Source: Impatiens glandulifera (taxonomy: Eukaryota; Streptophyta; Magnoliopsida; Ericales; Balsaminaceae). Taken from it: DNA of 64,000 bases. Positions 35,378 through 47,960 of this stretch are shown here, one piece after another. Made by a program: the position numbers and the translations under genes. The notes beneath the pieces are model-generated. The model saw nothing but the letters and a program-made list of their open reading frames with translations. It did not search any database and was not told the origin of the DNA. The first letter of the stretch is position 1, and the number at the start of each line of letters is the position of its first letter. The DNA lies in assembly GCF_907164915.1 (NCBI RefSeq), contig NC_061868.1, positions 32,888,439 to 32,952,438 on the forward strand. The letters are read 5' to 3'.

Positions 35378-36577
35378 TGTTAGATAAATTAAGTAAGTTA
35401 ATTTTGAAATGGCCAGAGAACTAAATTAATTTTAACCTTCGTGTGCAGGAACAGATCAAGTCGTATAAACCGGTTGGAGACCGCATAGACCGGCTGGAGA
35501 ATATACCAAAGTAATCCGGCTCTAGATGATCAAAGTCATGATCAAGAGGAACCGGCTTCAACATTTCAACCAGACCGGCTAGCAAGAAGGTTCTTAATCC
35601 CAGCCGGACTATATTACGAGAAGATCAACCGGAAACTTCGAAATACAAAATGACGTAATATGACAAAATAGATGCTTCTTGAGAAAATGCAAGAAGATAA
35701 GATCCAGATCAGAAGCATGCGATAAAAAAATGATGATCTGCTTATCCAAAAGATCCGAATCAGATAGTCGGAAGGTGCATGTTTAACACGTGTCCAAAAC
35801 TGCAAGCCGATCACGTCATCAATACCTAACCGGTATATGCATGCTTGCCAAGTGTCAGAAAGATAAAACGTGCACGCAACATCTCTAAACCGGCGTGGTT
35901 TCAAACTGACCAATCCTACGGAGAGAGAAGAAGATGACCGTTAGGATATCATTTACTATAAAAGGAAGGCGAAAGGTCTTCATTAAATACAGTTCTGAAA
36001 AAATCTTAAGAGAGAGAAAGAAATCTCACGCGCGATCCTAAATAGTTGTTTCATTTACCGAAAGCATTGTTATCATATTGAGTTATTTGTATTACATTAG
36101 AGTGAAGTGGTGTAACCGGCGAGTAGCGAGTTAGGCTCGTCCGGCATTCTGTGAGTGTTGTAACATTCAAAGTTAGTGGAGATCCTTCTCATAATCTGAG
36201 AAGAAGGGGTGACGTAGGAGAGTTTGCTCCAAACATCCATAAAAAAATCTTGTCTTGTGTCTTTTGTTTATTTCCTACTTATCCACCCTAAAACCGAACT
36301 ATCACTAACCGAAACATAATCCTTAATCAAAACCGGTCTATTCATATTCCTTAACCGATCAATTATAAACATCATCTAAGCCGTTGTGTGTTGCTTCAAA
36401 CTGAAATATACATTTCCGTTCTTGAACCCAGTTCAAGAGTCTATGACACTTTGTGTAGTGTTGAGAACGGTTGTAGTCTCTAACCTGACTATCACCAATC
36501 AGAGCGTGCGTTGTGTAAGCGGTCTACCCTTCCAAAACCGGAGCCCCGGTCCTCCAAGGGCGATCCCGATCCTAACA
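35378..36577 (+). repeat. LTR of copia element C
   Basis: Begins TGTTAGATAAAT and ends cctaaca; 1200 bp, close to the 1221-bp LTR of element E. It is rich in accggtt/accggct motifs. A TATA box, tactataaaagg, lies near 35950. The PBS begins two bases after its end. Confidence 0.88.
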
Positions 36578-36579
36578 AG

Positions 36580-36591
36580 TGGTATCAGAGC
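36580..36591 (+). other. Primer-binding site, element C
   Basis: tggtatcagagc is a perfect complement of the plant initiator tRNA-Met 3' end, two bases after the LTR. Confidence 0.92.
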
Positions 36592-36622
36592 AAGGTTCTT
36601 AACACTCAAGGAACCGAAGAAG

Positions 36623-38445
36623 ATGGGAAGCATGACCCACAATGACAAGCCACCGATGTTAAACAGTGAAGCGTTTAGTAGCTGGAAGAAACAGATGTAT
36701 CTTCATCTGATTACGCTAGATGATGAGATGAGCAGGGTTCTGAAGGAAGGACCGATAAAGATCAACAAGGAGATAGAGGCATGGACAATTGAAGGTCGGA
36801 GAAGAAGAAACCTAGACAACCATTGCATGAGACACATCTACAAAGCTATAGACGATAACACACTGAACAAAATATCAGATTGTGAAAATGCAAAGTAAGC
36901 TTGGGAAACGATCATTCGGATCCATGAATGAAATGACAGGACAAAAGAAAACAAAATCTTGGTGGCTACTCAAAAATATGAGAACATCATGATGAAACTG
37001 GGAGAAAACATGAAGGAGTTCAGCAACCGGTTTACTATTGTGGTCAACGAGCTACAAACACTCGGAAAAAGATACGATAACCAGGAGATAATCATCAAAG
37101 CATTGAGATCACTACCGAGCACATGGGATATCAAGACCATGGTGATGAGAGAGTCAAGCAATCTCGGGCAGATGAAGCTGCATGATGTGTTTGAAAATCT
37201 AAAAGCATACGAGTTCGAGATAAAGTCTCGGATCGAAGATGAGGCATCTACGTCAACCGTAACCAGAGTTCTGGTTACATCAGTGGAACCGGCGGTCCAT
37301 GTATCAACCACTCCGGCTCTCATAAAAAATGTTGACCAGATCAGTGAAGACGTGATGGCGATGCTAGCATAGAAATTCGGGAGATTCATGAAGAAGAACC
37401 AACCACCATATAACAACAGTTTTAATTATAACTATGTTGATAAATCTAATAAAAGATGCTATAATTGTGATGGTTTTGGACATTTCAGGTCATAGTGTAG
37501 GAAACCAAGAAGAGACGATCGAAAACCGGAAAACAACTACCAGGGAAACAACTATCAAGGTAACCGGTATCAGGGTAACAACTATCAGGGGAATGATTAC
37601 CGGAGGAATGACAACTAAAGAAACGATTACCGAAGGAACAATAACCAGCAAGCCGATGAAGGAAAAGAAATACAAAAGGCACTCATCGCATCAGACAGTG
37701 GAAGCGACTGGGCATACTCCGACAATGAGAATGATGAAGAGAGAGTAACATGCTTCATGGTAAACGACGAAGAGGTATTTGATTTCTCTTCTGATGAATT
37801 TACTAAGGAAGATCTGATTTTGCACTCAACGAAATGGTCGCTGAGTTCAGAAACATATCTGTATTTATACCGACTCGGTTGGAACATGAAACCGGAGAGT
37901 CAAGTGGTACCTCTAGTGAGCCATGCGAAACCACGGTATATGAACTGGCTGAACTATCCTTAAAAAATGAGGAGATAGTTCAACCGGTAACCGAAGAAAA
38001 CGAACGAACACAGTATATTACGGTTGCTTGGGAAAGATCTCGTGAAGCCGTAAATCAGATGTGCAAGTATAAGAGGCACCCTAAATGTAAATTTGGTATT
38101 GGATACAAACAAAACAAATCAAACAAATCAAATCACTCTAACGGGATGAAACTCACAAAAGACAATCTTCCTTTCGTAAGATTTGTCAAGAGCTCTTCAA
38201 CCAACAATGAGGCAGAAACTGTCATAGAACCGGAACTAAAATATGTAAGTCCAACCGACTCGGAAAAATGGCTACATCTTGAGAGAAGGAAAGCCAACCA
38301 GTCAGGAGATAAACGAAACAAAACAAAACACGTGCACTTCACACTCAAAATAATCAAAACTACTCATCATCACGACACAAGGCACTCTTGGGTGAACAAT
38401 AAGAGGATAAGTCAAATACAATTAGAACCATTACCGGGAAAGTGA
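36623..38445 (+). pseudogene. Copia C gag
   Basis: The start is the ATG at 36623 (MGSMTHNDKPPMLNSE), soon after the PBS. Blocks include AFSSWKKQMYLHLITLDDEM, ENKILVATQKYENIMMKLGE, IIKALRSLPSTWDIKTMVMR and NLKAYEFEIKSR. The CCHC knuckle reads CYNCDGFGHFRS-stop-C (about 37452-37497), with TAG replacing one spacer residue. A Tyr/Asn/Gln/Arg repeat (NNYQGN) follows, then an acidic tail with VFDFSSDEFTKEDLI and a coiled-coil EENERTQYITVAWERSREA. There are stops near 36896 and 37370, a stop in the knuckle, and a frame change near 37825. Confidence 0.88.
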
Positions 38446-38539
38446 TCCCAAAGGGACTAATCAACCACGGACCCAACTGAATGTGGGTACCAAAAAGGTG
38501 TAAATATTTCTTTTTTGCATGTTAGGAGAAACAACTGGC

Positions 38540-39840
38540 TAAGGAACTCTGAATGATATCTGGACAGTGGATGTTCAAGACATATGACCGGCAACAGTGA
38601 ACTACTAGCCGACATTACTTATGAAACCAGAACAGTAATCACATTCGGTGACAACTCAAAATGTAGAACTGTGGACAAGGGTAAGATTGTCCATGGTAAC
38701 CTGTCTATAAATAATGTATTATTGGTAGAAAACTTGCATTTCAACTTGTTAAGCATTAGTCAAATGTGCGGTGTAGGATACAAGGTTGAGTTTCATAAAA
38801 ATGCATGCTTAGTTAAAGATCATCAAAATGAAATTTTACTAACCGGAAACCGGATAGGGAATATTTACAAAGTTTATTGGAAAACTAAGATTGAAACCCC
38901 CGTATGCATGATAGCTGGAAATGATCCAAACTGGCTCTGGCACAAACGGCTAAACCATTTGAACTTCAAAACAATAAACTTCATATGTTCCAGGGAATTA
39001 GTTTACGATTTTCCAAATGTCAAGTTTTCAAAAGACAAAGTATGAGCTGTATGTCAAATGGATAAACAAATAAAGTCTTCTTTTAAAAGTAAAGGAAACC
39101 ATCAATCCGAAGGATGTCTAGAGCTCCTGCATATGGATCTGTTTGGTCTGGTTAGGGTAACAAGCATAGGAGGCATGCAATATACTATGGTAGTTGTTGA
39201 TGACTATTCTAAATTTACGTTGGTAACATTTTTAGCTTCCAAAAATCAAGCAACACCAAATCTGATTAAACTGATTTTGAGGATACAAAATGAAAAATCT
39301 ATTCGGGTAAACAAAATCAGAAGTGAAAGAGGAACCGACTTTACAAACAGCAATTTAACTACTTTTCTTGATGACTCTGGTATTAGACACGAGTTGTCTA
39401 GTGTCAGAACTCCTCAACAAAACGGCCTGGCTGAGAAAAGAAACCGAACTCTCAAGGAAGCCGCAAGGTCAATGATAGCCGATTCGGGTTTTGCTCAAAA
39501 GTTTTGGGCTGAGGCTATCAATACCGCATGTTATATTCAAAACCGGTCTTTAGTCACTAAATGATTTTCTAAAACCTCTTTTGAGATATACTATGACAGA
39601 ATTCCAAACATACGGTACTTTAGAAATTTTGGTAGTAAATGCTATGTTCACATCAACGGCAAAAATTATTTGACCGCATTTGATGCTAAATCCGATGAAG
39701 GTATAATGTTGGGATATTCATCTGTAAGTAAAACGTATAGAATTTATAACACTAGAACCTTAACAATTGAAGAAACATCTCACATTGTTTTTGATGAATC
39801 GGTTGAACGAAATACTGCATTACCCTTCGATCTTCACAAC
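38540..39840 (+). pseudogene. Copia C protease and integrase
   Basis: The protease active site YLDSGCSRHMTG lies at about 38560. The GAG-pre-integrase block NWLWHKRLNHLNFKTI is near 38930, then AVCQMDKQIKSSFKS after a TGA at 39043. The integrase has LLHMDLFG (first Asp), VVVDDYSKF, and PQQNGLAEKRNRTLKE (Glu). The second catalytic Asp, in the IRSD-x-GTEF block, is Glu here (IRSERGTDF), so strand transfer should be impaired. The chain ends IMLGYSSVSKTYRIY and breaks near 39850. Confidence 0.87.
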
Positions 39841-40052
39841 AGAATGAAAAATTTCAATATCTATTCGATGATGAAGATGAGGTTCTGGTTTATAGACGAT
39901 TTGTCAATGATCAAGCGGTTGATGTTGAACCTCAGCCTGATCAAGTTGCTTTACCGCAGAAAGTTGGCTCTTCAGCTTCAACTGAAGAAATCGGTCGGTC
40001 TGACTCTGTTCAGCCTACCGATCAGTCTAACCTTGATCAGCCAACCGAATGC

Positions 40053-41733
40053 TTGGAAGACACGTCTCGGATAAATCTCAGAAGGAATAAGAATTATCCT
40101 CTTGAACTAGTAATAGGTAACATTTCATCACCCGTCCGAACTAGGCAACAAAATTTGGAACACTATGAAAACTCAACTTTCATATCACAAATTGAGCCGA
40201 AAAAGGTGGATGAAGCGTTGTCAGATCCCGATTGGATCTTAGCAATGCAAGAGGAATTTAACGAGTTTGAGAGAAATAAAGTCTGGTACTTAGTCCCTAG
40301 ACAGAAAAACAAACCGGTTATAGGAACACGATGGGTATTCAGAAATAAACTCAATGAAGACGGTTTAGTTACGAGGAACAAGGCCTGGTTAGTGGCTCAA
40401 GGCTATAAACAGGAAGAAGTCATTGATCTTGAAGAATCATTTGCTCCTGTGGCTAGACTTGAGGCCATTAGAATATTTCTAGCATTTGCAGCTTTCAAAA
40501 ATTTCAAAGTTTTTCAAATGGATGTTAAAAGCACTTTTCTAAACGGTAAAATAAATGAAGAGGTGTATGTTAATCAACCTCCAGGTTTCAAAAATCCAGA
40601 ACACGAAAATCATGTTTACCGGCTAAACAAAGCCCTTTACGGTTTGAAACAGGCTCCGAGAGCCTGGTACGATACATTAACGTAATTTTTATTTGATCAC
40701 AAGTTTACAATAGGCTCGGTCGACAAAACTCTTTTAAAATTTGAGAAAAAGGAACACATACTACTTATTCAAATCTATGTTGATGATATTATTTTCGGAT
40801 CAACCGATCCAAAACTATGTGATAAATTCTCAAAAATGATGACTGACAAATTTCAAATGAGTATGATGGGAGAACTGAGCTTCTTCCTAGGGCTTCAGGT
40901 TAAGCAGATCGAAACTGGAACATTCATAAGCCAGCCAAAGTATACAACTGAACTATTGAAGAAATTTGGAATGGATACATGTGTTGAGGCGGCTACACCA
41001 ATGAGTTCTTCCGTAAAGCTAGACAAAGATGAGGATGGTCAAGCCGTCGACATCACGGCATATCGAGGAATTATTGGGTCACTACTTTACCTAACAGCTA
41101 GCCGACTGGACATTTTGTTCGCAGTCGGAGTAAGCGGGAGATTTCAAGCCAATCCAAAGCAATCATACTATACCGCGGCTAAAAGGATATTAAAGTATCT
41201 GAAAGGGACTCAAGATGTGGGACTTTGGTACCCCAAAAGATTCAAGCTTCAACCTCATCAGTTACTCAGACGCGGACTATGCAGGCTGCAAAATTGATCG
41301 AAAGAGTACAAGTGGAACTTGCCAATTTCTGGGAGACCGGCTTGTCTCATGGAACATCAAGAAGAAAACTTCAGTTGCAACATCAACCGCAGAGGCAGAG
41401 TACCTAGCATCCGGAAGCTGCTGTGCACAACTCCTCTAGATCCAACAGCAACTAAGAGATTTTGGCGTAATTGGTGAAGAGTCGTCAATATTCTGTGACA
41501 ACACCAGCGCAATAGCGATCACATATAATCCGGTGTTGCACTTAAGAACGAAACACATTGACATAAGACATCATTTCATCCGGGAGCATGTTCAAAAGAA
41601 ACACATCCGGATGGAATACGTCTCAACTGAGCAGCAAGTGGCTGATATCTTCACCAAACCGCTATATGAAACTAAGTTCTCCCATTTCATAAATATTTTA
41701 GGACTTACTGATAGCAAGCAACTTATGCCATAA
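40053..41733 (+). pseudogene. Copia C reverse transcriptase and RNase H
   Basis: The RT reads [69 protein letters not shown], then a stop at 40683, then [13 protein letters not shown] (catalytic YVDD intact). RNase H is complete apart from a frameshift near 41236 and a TAG at 41437: ISYSDADYAGCKIDRKSTSG, STAEAEYLA, FCDNTSAIAITYNPVLHLRT and VADIFTKPLYETKFSHF. It ends at a natural stop at 41731. It is very close to the copy in element A. Confidence 0.92.
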
Positions 41734-42359
41734 TCATCCATGCATGTTTTCAAAATAAATTAACATGAAAAACTGGGGTATGTGTTCAGGGAGAAGCTCT
41801 CGCCTCTCAAACCTTACCATAATAGGACATTAAATATTCAAGGACACTAACCGGGAGGAAGTCTCCGGTTATGCCCGATAACTTCATCATATCAAACCAC
41901 ATGTATACGTACTGAGCGGTTCAAATGACTTGATAAAACGGATAAGCTTAGTCCAAAGCTGAACAAATGTTGAAATGATTCAATATTTATTCACACCGGA
42001 ATAAGATATCTAAATAAAACCTATCACGGAAAATCAATTAGTAACAATGCATCATGGTTTCGGTAAAATGAACTTTTCCGGTTAACTTGGGACTGCTAAC
42101 CGCGTTTTTATGCACACCTTGAGAAATGAAGTCTATAAATCATAAAATAGTATACCTCAATCGAGATGACGACACGTGTCCATCATCAAGAGAGGAAGAC
42201 TAACATCTTGTCAAAATAAAATTGTCATCATGAAAATCTTTAGTAATGATTATTTTTGTATTGGAAATAAACATTCTACACTTCAATAAGTTAACTCCTA
42301 TTAATTAACCGATGACATCACTAAGCGTGCTTAACCTACTAACCTAGCCGAACCTCTGA

Positions 42360-42369
42360 CTATATAAAC
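42360..42369 (+). promoter_or_regulatory. TATA-like box ahead of ORF3
   Basis: ctatataaac lies 74 bp before the ORF3 ATG, with a CA-rich leader (cacaaattcac) between them. A second TATA-like box, actataaaagg, lies at about 43514, after ORF3. The arrangement suggests that ORF3 may have its own transcript. Confidence 0.45.
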
Positions 42370-42442
42370 AATCCTTCATCCTTCAAAACATTTCACAAAT
42401 TCACTATTCACAAATCTCTTGAACTAAACCCATCATAAAAAC

Positions 42443-43180
42443 ATGAACTCCGATCCACTCGCTAAAAAGATCTTGTTGGCTGATTTCAACTCCATATATC
42501 AATATGAAGATCATGATATCAAAGAAATGTTCTTAGCCATTGAAAGAAGCGGGCTAAGAAAGTTTTTGGAGAACAGATTTATCATCGACTACTTGGTAGT
42601 CAATGAGTTCTTCGAAACAGCAAAAGAAGTGCACCGAGACATTATTGTGGCACGAGTCTACGGTCAATCATTCTTATTCAGCGAGACGGATTTCGTTGAA
42701 TATTGCGGATTACCCACTGAAGGGGTAACCGACCTCACTTACTCCCCGGTGACCATTGAAGAAATGTGTCATCGGTTCTCCAACTTCAACATCCTGGTTA
42801 AGCCCTAGGGTGCTAAGAGTCAACTTTCTCACAAGTACCAAATTATGAGTGAGATTCTGGTAAAGTCTGTTCTGGGTAGAGAAAAGAGCTACTACTATAC
42901 CCAGAAATTTTTCGAAATGATGATTGCCATCACGGTTAGGACATCGGTAAACTGGTCCTAGATCATCTTCAGCAATCTGAAGAAGATGATCATTTCAAAC
43001 AAAACCGGCTACGCTCCTCAGCGGAGCGGTTTCTGTGAAAGTCTGGACATCCATTCCGGCCCTTTCATAACTCTCCACCTGATGCATGTGCTAACAAAGG
43101 AGAGAATCCAAGAGTTGATCGACCGGTGGGAAGCGGCAAGAGCCAAGAAGAATCAAGCCGTTGGATCATCAAATGTCTAA
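42443..43180 (+). pseudogene. Post-pol ORF3 of copia element C
   Basis: This is one reading frame of 245 codons with only two in-frame stops (42806 and about 42959). It reads MNSDPLAKKILLADFNSIYQ, then MFLAIERSGLRKFLENRFI, FVEYCGLPTEGVTDL and, after the stop, HKYQIMSEILVKSVLGREKS and MIAITVRTSVNWS. It ends RWEAARAKKNQAVGSSNV. It resembles the extra ORF seen downstream of pol in some asterid copia-type elements (pattern GLxxFL...VVNFF...FGLPTEGL). It has no signal peptide or TM segment, so I do not call it an envelope. Its function is unknown. The same ORF class appears at 34984-35199 and 63459-64000. Confidence 0.7.
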
Positions 43181-43600
43181 TCTCTTCTTTATTTTTCACT
43201 TATCAAACCGGTAATTTTGCTGTACTACCGGCTTGGTACTTTTCTTGATGAAAATCTTTTAATTTTCTCTTCCGTCAAAAATCTTGAGAAAATAAAAACA
43301 TTAAATGCTCTACATCAAACAATATCAAATCAATCTTGAAATCTGAAATATTCGTTTCCCAAAAAGCATGCCTAATCCGGATAGACTAGACAGCCTACTG
43401 ACTATCCTTCCCAAACAAATTATTCCCTTGAAAATTGATAAACATTTATGACCATACATAAACGGTTTAATTTTTCAAAATATTCTCATTAAATGCACTC
43501 CAACTGCCTGCACTATAAAAGGGACTTCATCTTATATAATTTGTTTTTTCATTTTTTTATTTATTATTCAATAAAATGATTAAATATATATGCATAAATT
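43181..43600. other. Element C tail, no gene seen
   Basis: Low-complexity, AT-rich DNA follows ORF3. It includes a TATA-like actataaaagg near 43514 and then poly-T-rich sequence. No 3' LTR and no clear polypurine tract were found here. Confidence 0.5.
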
Positions 43601-44260
43601 AAATTATAAATTAAATTTAACAATCACAATCACAAGTGATTCAATGATTAATATCTCAATTAGATGGATGGAGAGAATGGTGGTATATATGAATTTGAGA
43701 ATGAAATCCTCATGATGATAATGATGTTGGTATATGTGCATATTTGAAAGAATGGTGGTGTGAATTCGAGGGTGATGTTCATAATGAGAATTCAATTAGA
43801 GGGATTGCGGGAATGGTGATACAAATTTGAGTATGAAATTCTTAGATGTCTTGAAGGATGAGATATGATAAAATATGTGAATTAGAATTAAAGGAATTGA
43901 GAGGGAAAGTGAATATTTGAAGGATAAGATATAATAAAATATGTGAATTCGAATTATGTGGATTGAGGGAAAGTGGAATTTCAGGATAAAAGCATGGTGA
44001 TTCAAATGTCGTTAATATGAAATCCTTAAAGAATAAGATATGATGAAATATATGAATTTCAATTAGAGAGATTGATGGAATGGTGAATGGTAGAACGAAC
44101 ATGATAATAAAATCTTTAAAGGATAAGATATGATGACATATGTGAATTCAAATTATGTGGATTAAGGGAAATTTGGAATTTAAGGATACAAGAACGATGA
44201 TTCGATTGTCCAATTTCGTTAATAATGAAATACTTAGAAAGACAAGATATGCATGGTAAG
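43600..44260. repeat. Degenerate tandem repeat, about 60-120 bp unit
   Basis: Blocks like aggataagatatgataaaa, tatgtgaattcgaattatgt and ggattgagggaaagtgg recur at least five times with substitutions. The minus-strand ORFs here are repeat products. Confidence 0.7.
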
Positions 44261-44984
44261 TTCTTCTTAAATGTTAAGTATATTTTATAATATTTTAATA
44301 TGTCATTTTATGTCTATTTTATTATTAATTTGAGAAATGTGTATAATTTGAAAAGATTAATTAAAATATTTGATGAGAAAATATAAAAACATTCCAAATG
44401 ATTTAAATAAATATTTACTAATTTTAAATTTTAACATTTTAACTGGTGCAATATAATAAATATAAATTTAATGGGACTATTTTTTAATGTCTATTTTGCT
44501 ATTATGTTTCTTTTTTTATTATCATTTTGTATGTTAATTTTAAATTATTAATTAAAATATTAAAAAATTAATATTATAAATTCATTAAAATGGGATAAAA
44601 TTACTATAATTATTCTATTATGTGATTTGTTTTCTATTTTATTATCAATTTTTACCATACTTGTTAATTTAATTCAATAATTATTAAATTTTTTTTTTAA
44701 AGATGTGGTCTTGATTATTAATTTTAAATCAATTTTTTTAATTATAATATAATGTACCAATGTTGGATAATTTATTTGATTGATTCTTGGGGACTATGCA
44801 AGTTATATTAATAGTAAATCTTTAACCGCTACTAAATTGAAGGCATTAAGGGCGGATTTTATAAACAGGAGTTGAGGACTTTCAATTTTGACTTTATATA
44901 TAGTAAGAGTTTTAAATGGGATTTTATATACCTTCCAATAAATTAAAAATATATAAATTAAAAATATTAACTACAGTTTTTATG
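44261..44984. other. Very AT-rich spacer, no gene seen
   Basis: Long A/T runs and no supported ORF or element end. Confidence 0.6.
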
Positions 44985-47960
44985 TACACCAATAGCTACG
45001 GTTTTTATATCCACCAGTAAATCTTTTAACTACAGTTTTAATTACCAAAGCTGTTAGTAACACATTTCTTTCTAATGTCAATAGTTCACACCGTGTTTGA
45101 CCTTTGTGTTATTTTTACAAAGATTAAATATTTATTATTGTAAACTTACCATTTTATATATAATATTTATTTTATTGTTGTAAGTTATGACAATCTTTTA
45201 AAATCAAGATATTTCACTTTGTAATTTTTATCTCTTAAATATTATTTTGTCACTTCAAATATCTCAGTGAGTTAGTTAACTTACATTTGATTTTATCTCT
45301 TATTTTAACTTATCAGCAAAAAAAAAAAAAGATGGATACATCACAGCGTCTTTGAGGTCTTGGTTGAGACTGAAAAGTTTTGCTCGTCTAGTTAATTGGT
45401 TAGGTAGAATTGTGGGTTATATACTTAACCTGCGGAGATTAATCGCACTCCGAAAAAGAAGCGAACCAACATCTAATGAAAAGTTATATTTAATTTAATA
45501 ATATATTTTTTTGTTAAAGGTAAAAAGTTAATATGAATTTATAGTCTTACTTTCACTCAAACTTAATGTATTTTTTTTTAGGGAAAATTAAACCAACAAG
45601 GAAAATTTCCGTACGATGCACACGGATAAGGATAAAAATAAAATAAATAAAATAAATTATGATAATATTTATTCAATGTTTAAAATTATTAAAATAAAAA
45701 ATATAATGCTCTCATTCCACATTTTATTCACTTCGATAAAATAACTTATTTTCTCACATGTTTCATCACATATTTTTTCCGAATTAATCTCTCATTTCGT
45801 GACTTTACACTTTCATTTTGTCAATCAAATATTTGATTTATATTTTTTAATAATTCGCATCGTGACCTTACACTTTGGTCAATTAAATATTTAATTCATA
45901 TTTCTATAACTACTTTCTTATGATACCGGTCTATTATCCCTCGACAAACCACATCTCAATCACATTTGGTTATGTTGTACTTGTTTTGTTATGTTGCAAA
46001 ATCGAAACCAACAAATAACATTTTTAAATTTATTTTTAACCGTTTTAAGTTTATGGGCGGGTCAACCCACAATTCGACCAAAGTATCCATTACTCTCACA
46101 TAAATATCCAAATTAACCACAGCTCTCGACCCGACAATCCGGACACTTTAAAAATTAAGTATCATTATATATATATACTAGTTAGTTAAAATTTTGAACT
46201 ATTAATGTCTCGCGTTCATCAAATTTAGTGTTAAATCTTAAATATAAAGTGGTGTTAGTCTAGTTGGTTAAAGAGTTGTACTTGTTTTGTTAGGTTGCAA
46301 GTTCAAAACCTACAAATAACATTTATAAATTTATTTTTAACCGTTTTAAGTTTATGGGCGGGTCAACCCACAATCCGACCCAAGTATTTATTTACTCTCA
46401 CATAAATATCCAAATTAACCACAACTCTCGACCCGGCAATCGGACACTATAAAAATTAAGTATCATTATATACACCAATATCTACGGTTTTTATATCCAC
46501 CAATAAATAGTAAATCTTTTAACTACAGTTTTAATTACCAAAGCAGTTAGTAACACCTTTCTTTCTAATGTCAATAGTTCACACCGTGTTTGACCTTTGT
46601 GTTATTTTTACAAAGATTGAATATTTATTATTGTAAACTTACCATTTTATATATAATATTTATTTTATTTTTTGTAAGTTATGACAATCTTTCAAAATCA
46701 AGATATTTCACTTTGTAATTTTTATCTCTTAAATATTATTTTGTCACTTCAAATATCTTAGTGAGTTAGTTAACTTACATTTGATTTTATCTCTTATTTT
46801 AACTTATCAGAAAAAAAAAATGGATACATCACAGCGTCTTTTAGGTCTTGGTTGAGACTGACAAGTTTTGCTCGTCTGGTTAAATTGGTTAGGTAGATTT
46901 GTGGGTTATGTGCTTAATCTGCGGAGATTAATCGCACTCTGAAAAAGAAGCGGAACCAACATCTAATGAAAAGTTATATTTAATTTAATAATATATTTTT
47001 TTGTTAAATGTAAAAAGTTAATATGACTTTATAGTCTTCCCTTCACTCAAACTTAATGTATTTCTTTTTAGGGAAAATTAAACCAACTAGGAAAATTTCC
47101 GTACGATGCACACGTATAAGGATAAAAATAAAATAAATTAAAAAAATTATAATAATATTTATTCAATGTTTAAAATTATTAAAATAAAAAATATAACGCT
47201 CTCATTTCACATTTTATTCACTTCGATAAAATAACTTATTTTCTCACATGTTTCATCACATATTTTTTCCGAATTAATCTCAAATTTCGTGACTTTACAC
47301 TTTCACTTTGTCAATTAAATATTTGATTTATATTTTTTAATAATTCGCATCGTGACCTCACACTTTGGTCAATTAAATATTTAATTCATATTTCTTTAAC
47401 CACTTTCTAATGATATCGGTCTATTATCCCTCGACAAACCACATCTCAATCACATTTGGTTAAATGTTGTACTTGTTTTGTTAGGTTGCAAGTTCGAAAC
47501 CTACAAATAACATTTTTAAATTTATTTTTAACCGTTTTAAGTTTATAGGCGGGTCAACCCACAATCCGACCAAAGTATCCATTTACTCTCACATAAATAT
47601 CCAAATTAACCACAACTCTCGACCCGGCAATCCGGACACTTTAAAAATTAAGCATCATTATATATAGACTAGTTAGTTAAAAATTTGAACTATTAATGTC
47701 TCGCGTTCATCAAATTTAGTGTTGAATCTTAAATATAAAGTGTTGTTAGCCTAGTTGGTTAAAGAGTTGTATTTGTTTTTTTAAGTTGCAAGTTCGAAAC
47801 CATAAATAACATTTATACATTTATTTTTAACCGTTTTAAGTTTATGGGCGTGTCAACCCACAATCCGACCCAAGTATCCATTTACTCTCACATAAATATC
47901 TAAATTAACCACAACTCTCGACCCGGCAATCTGAACACTTTAAAAATTAAGCATCATTAT
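44985..47960. repeat. 1.49-kb tandem duplication
   Basis: The segment starting tacaccaatagctacgg at 44985 recurs at 46471 (tacaccaatatctacgg), an offset of 1486 bp. Both copies run collinearly through gttcacaccgtgtttgac, the cgtctagttaattggtt-like stretch (45388/46872) and then two copies of the ~303-bp satellite unit. Similarity is high by eye, with a few substitutions and small indels, so the event is fairly recent. Confidence 0.85.

Larger units (their letters stand above)
35378..43545 (+). mobile_element. Sirevirus-like Ty1/copia element C, lacking a 3' LTR
   Basis: Order is LTR, PBS (36580-36591, tggtatcagagc), gag, protease, integrase, RT, RNase H and ORF3. It is the most complete element here, with one to three interruptions per domain. 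No second LTR follows ORF3; the sequence turns into unrelated AT-rich repeats by about 43550. The element is either truncated or shares its LTR with the upstream copy. Confidence 0.85.

Noticed and set aside
42443..43180. ORF3 as a retroviral-type envelope
   Set aside because: No signal peptide, no transmembrane helix and no cysteine pattern were seen; position alone is not enough.
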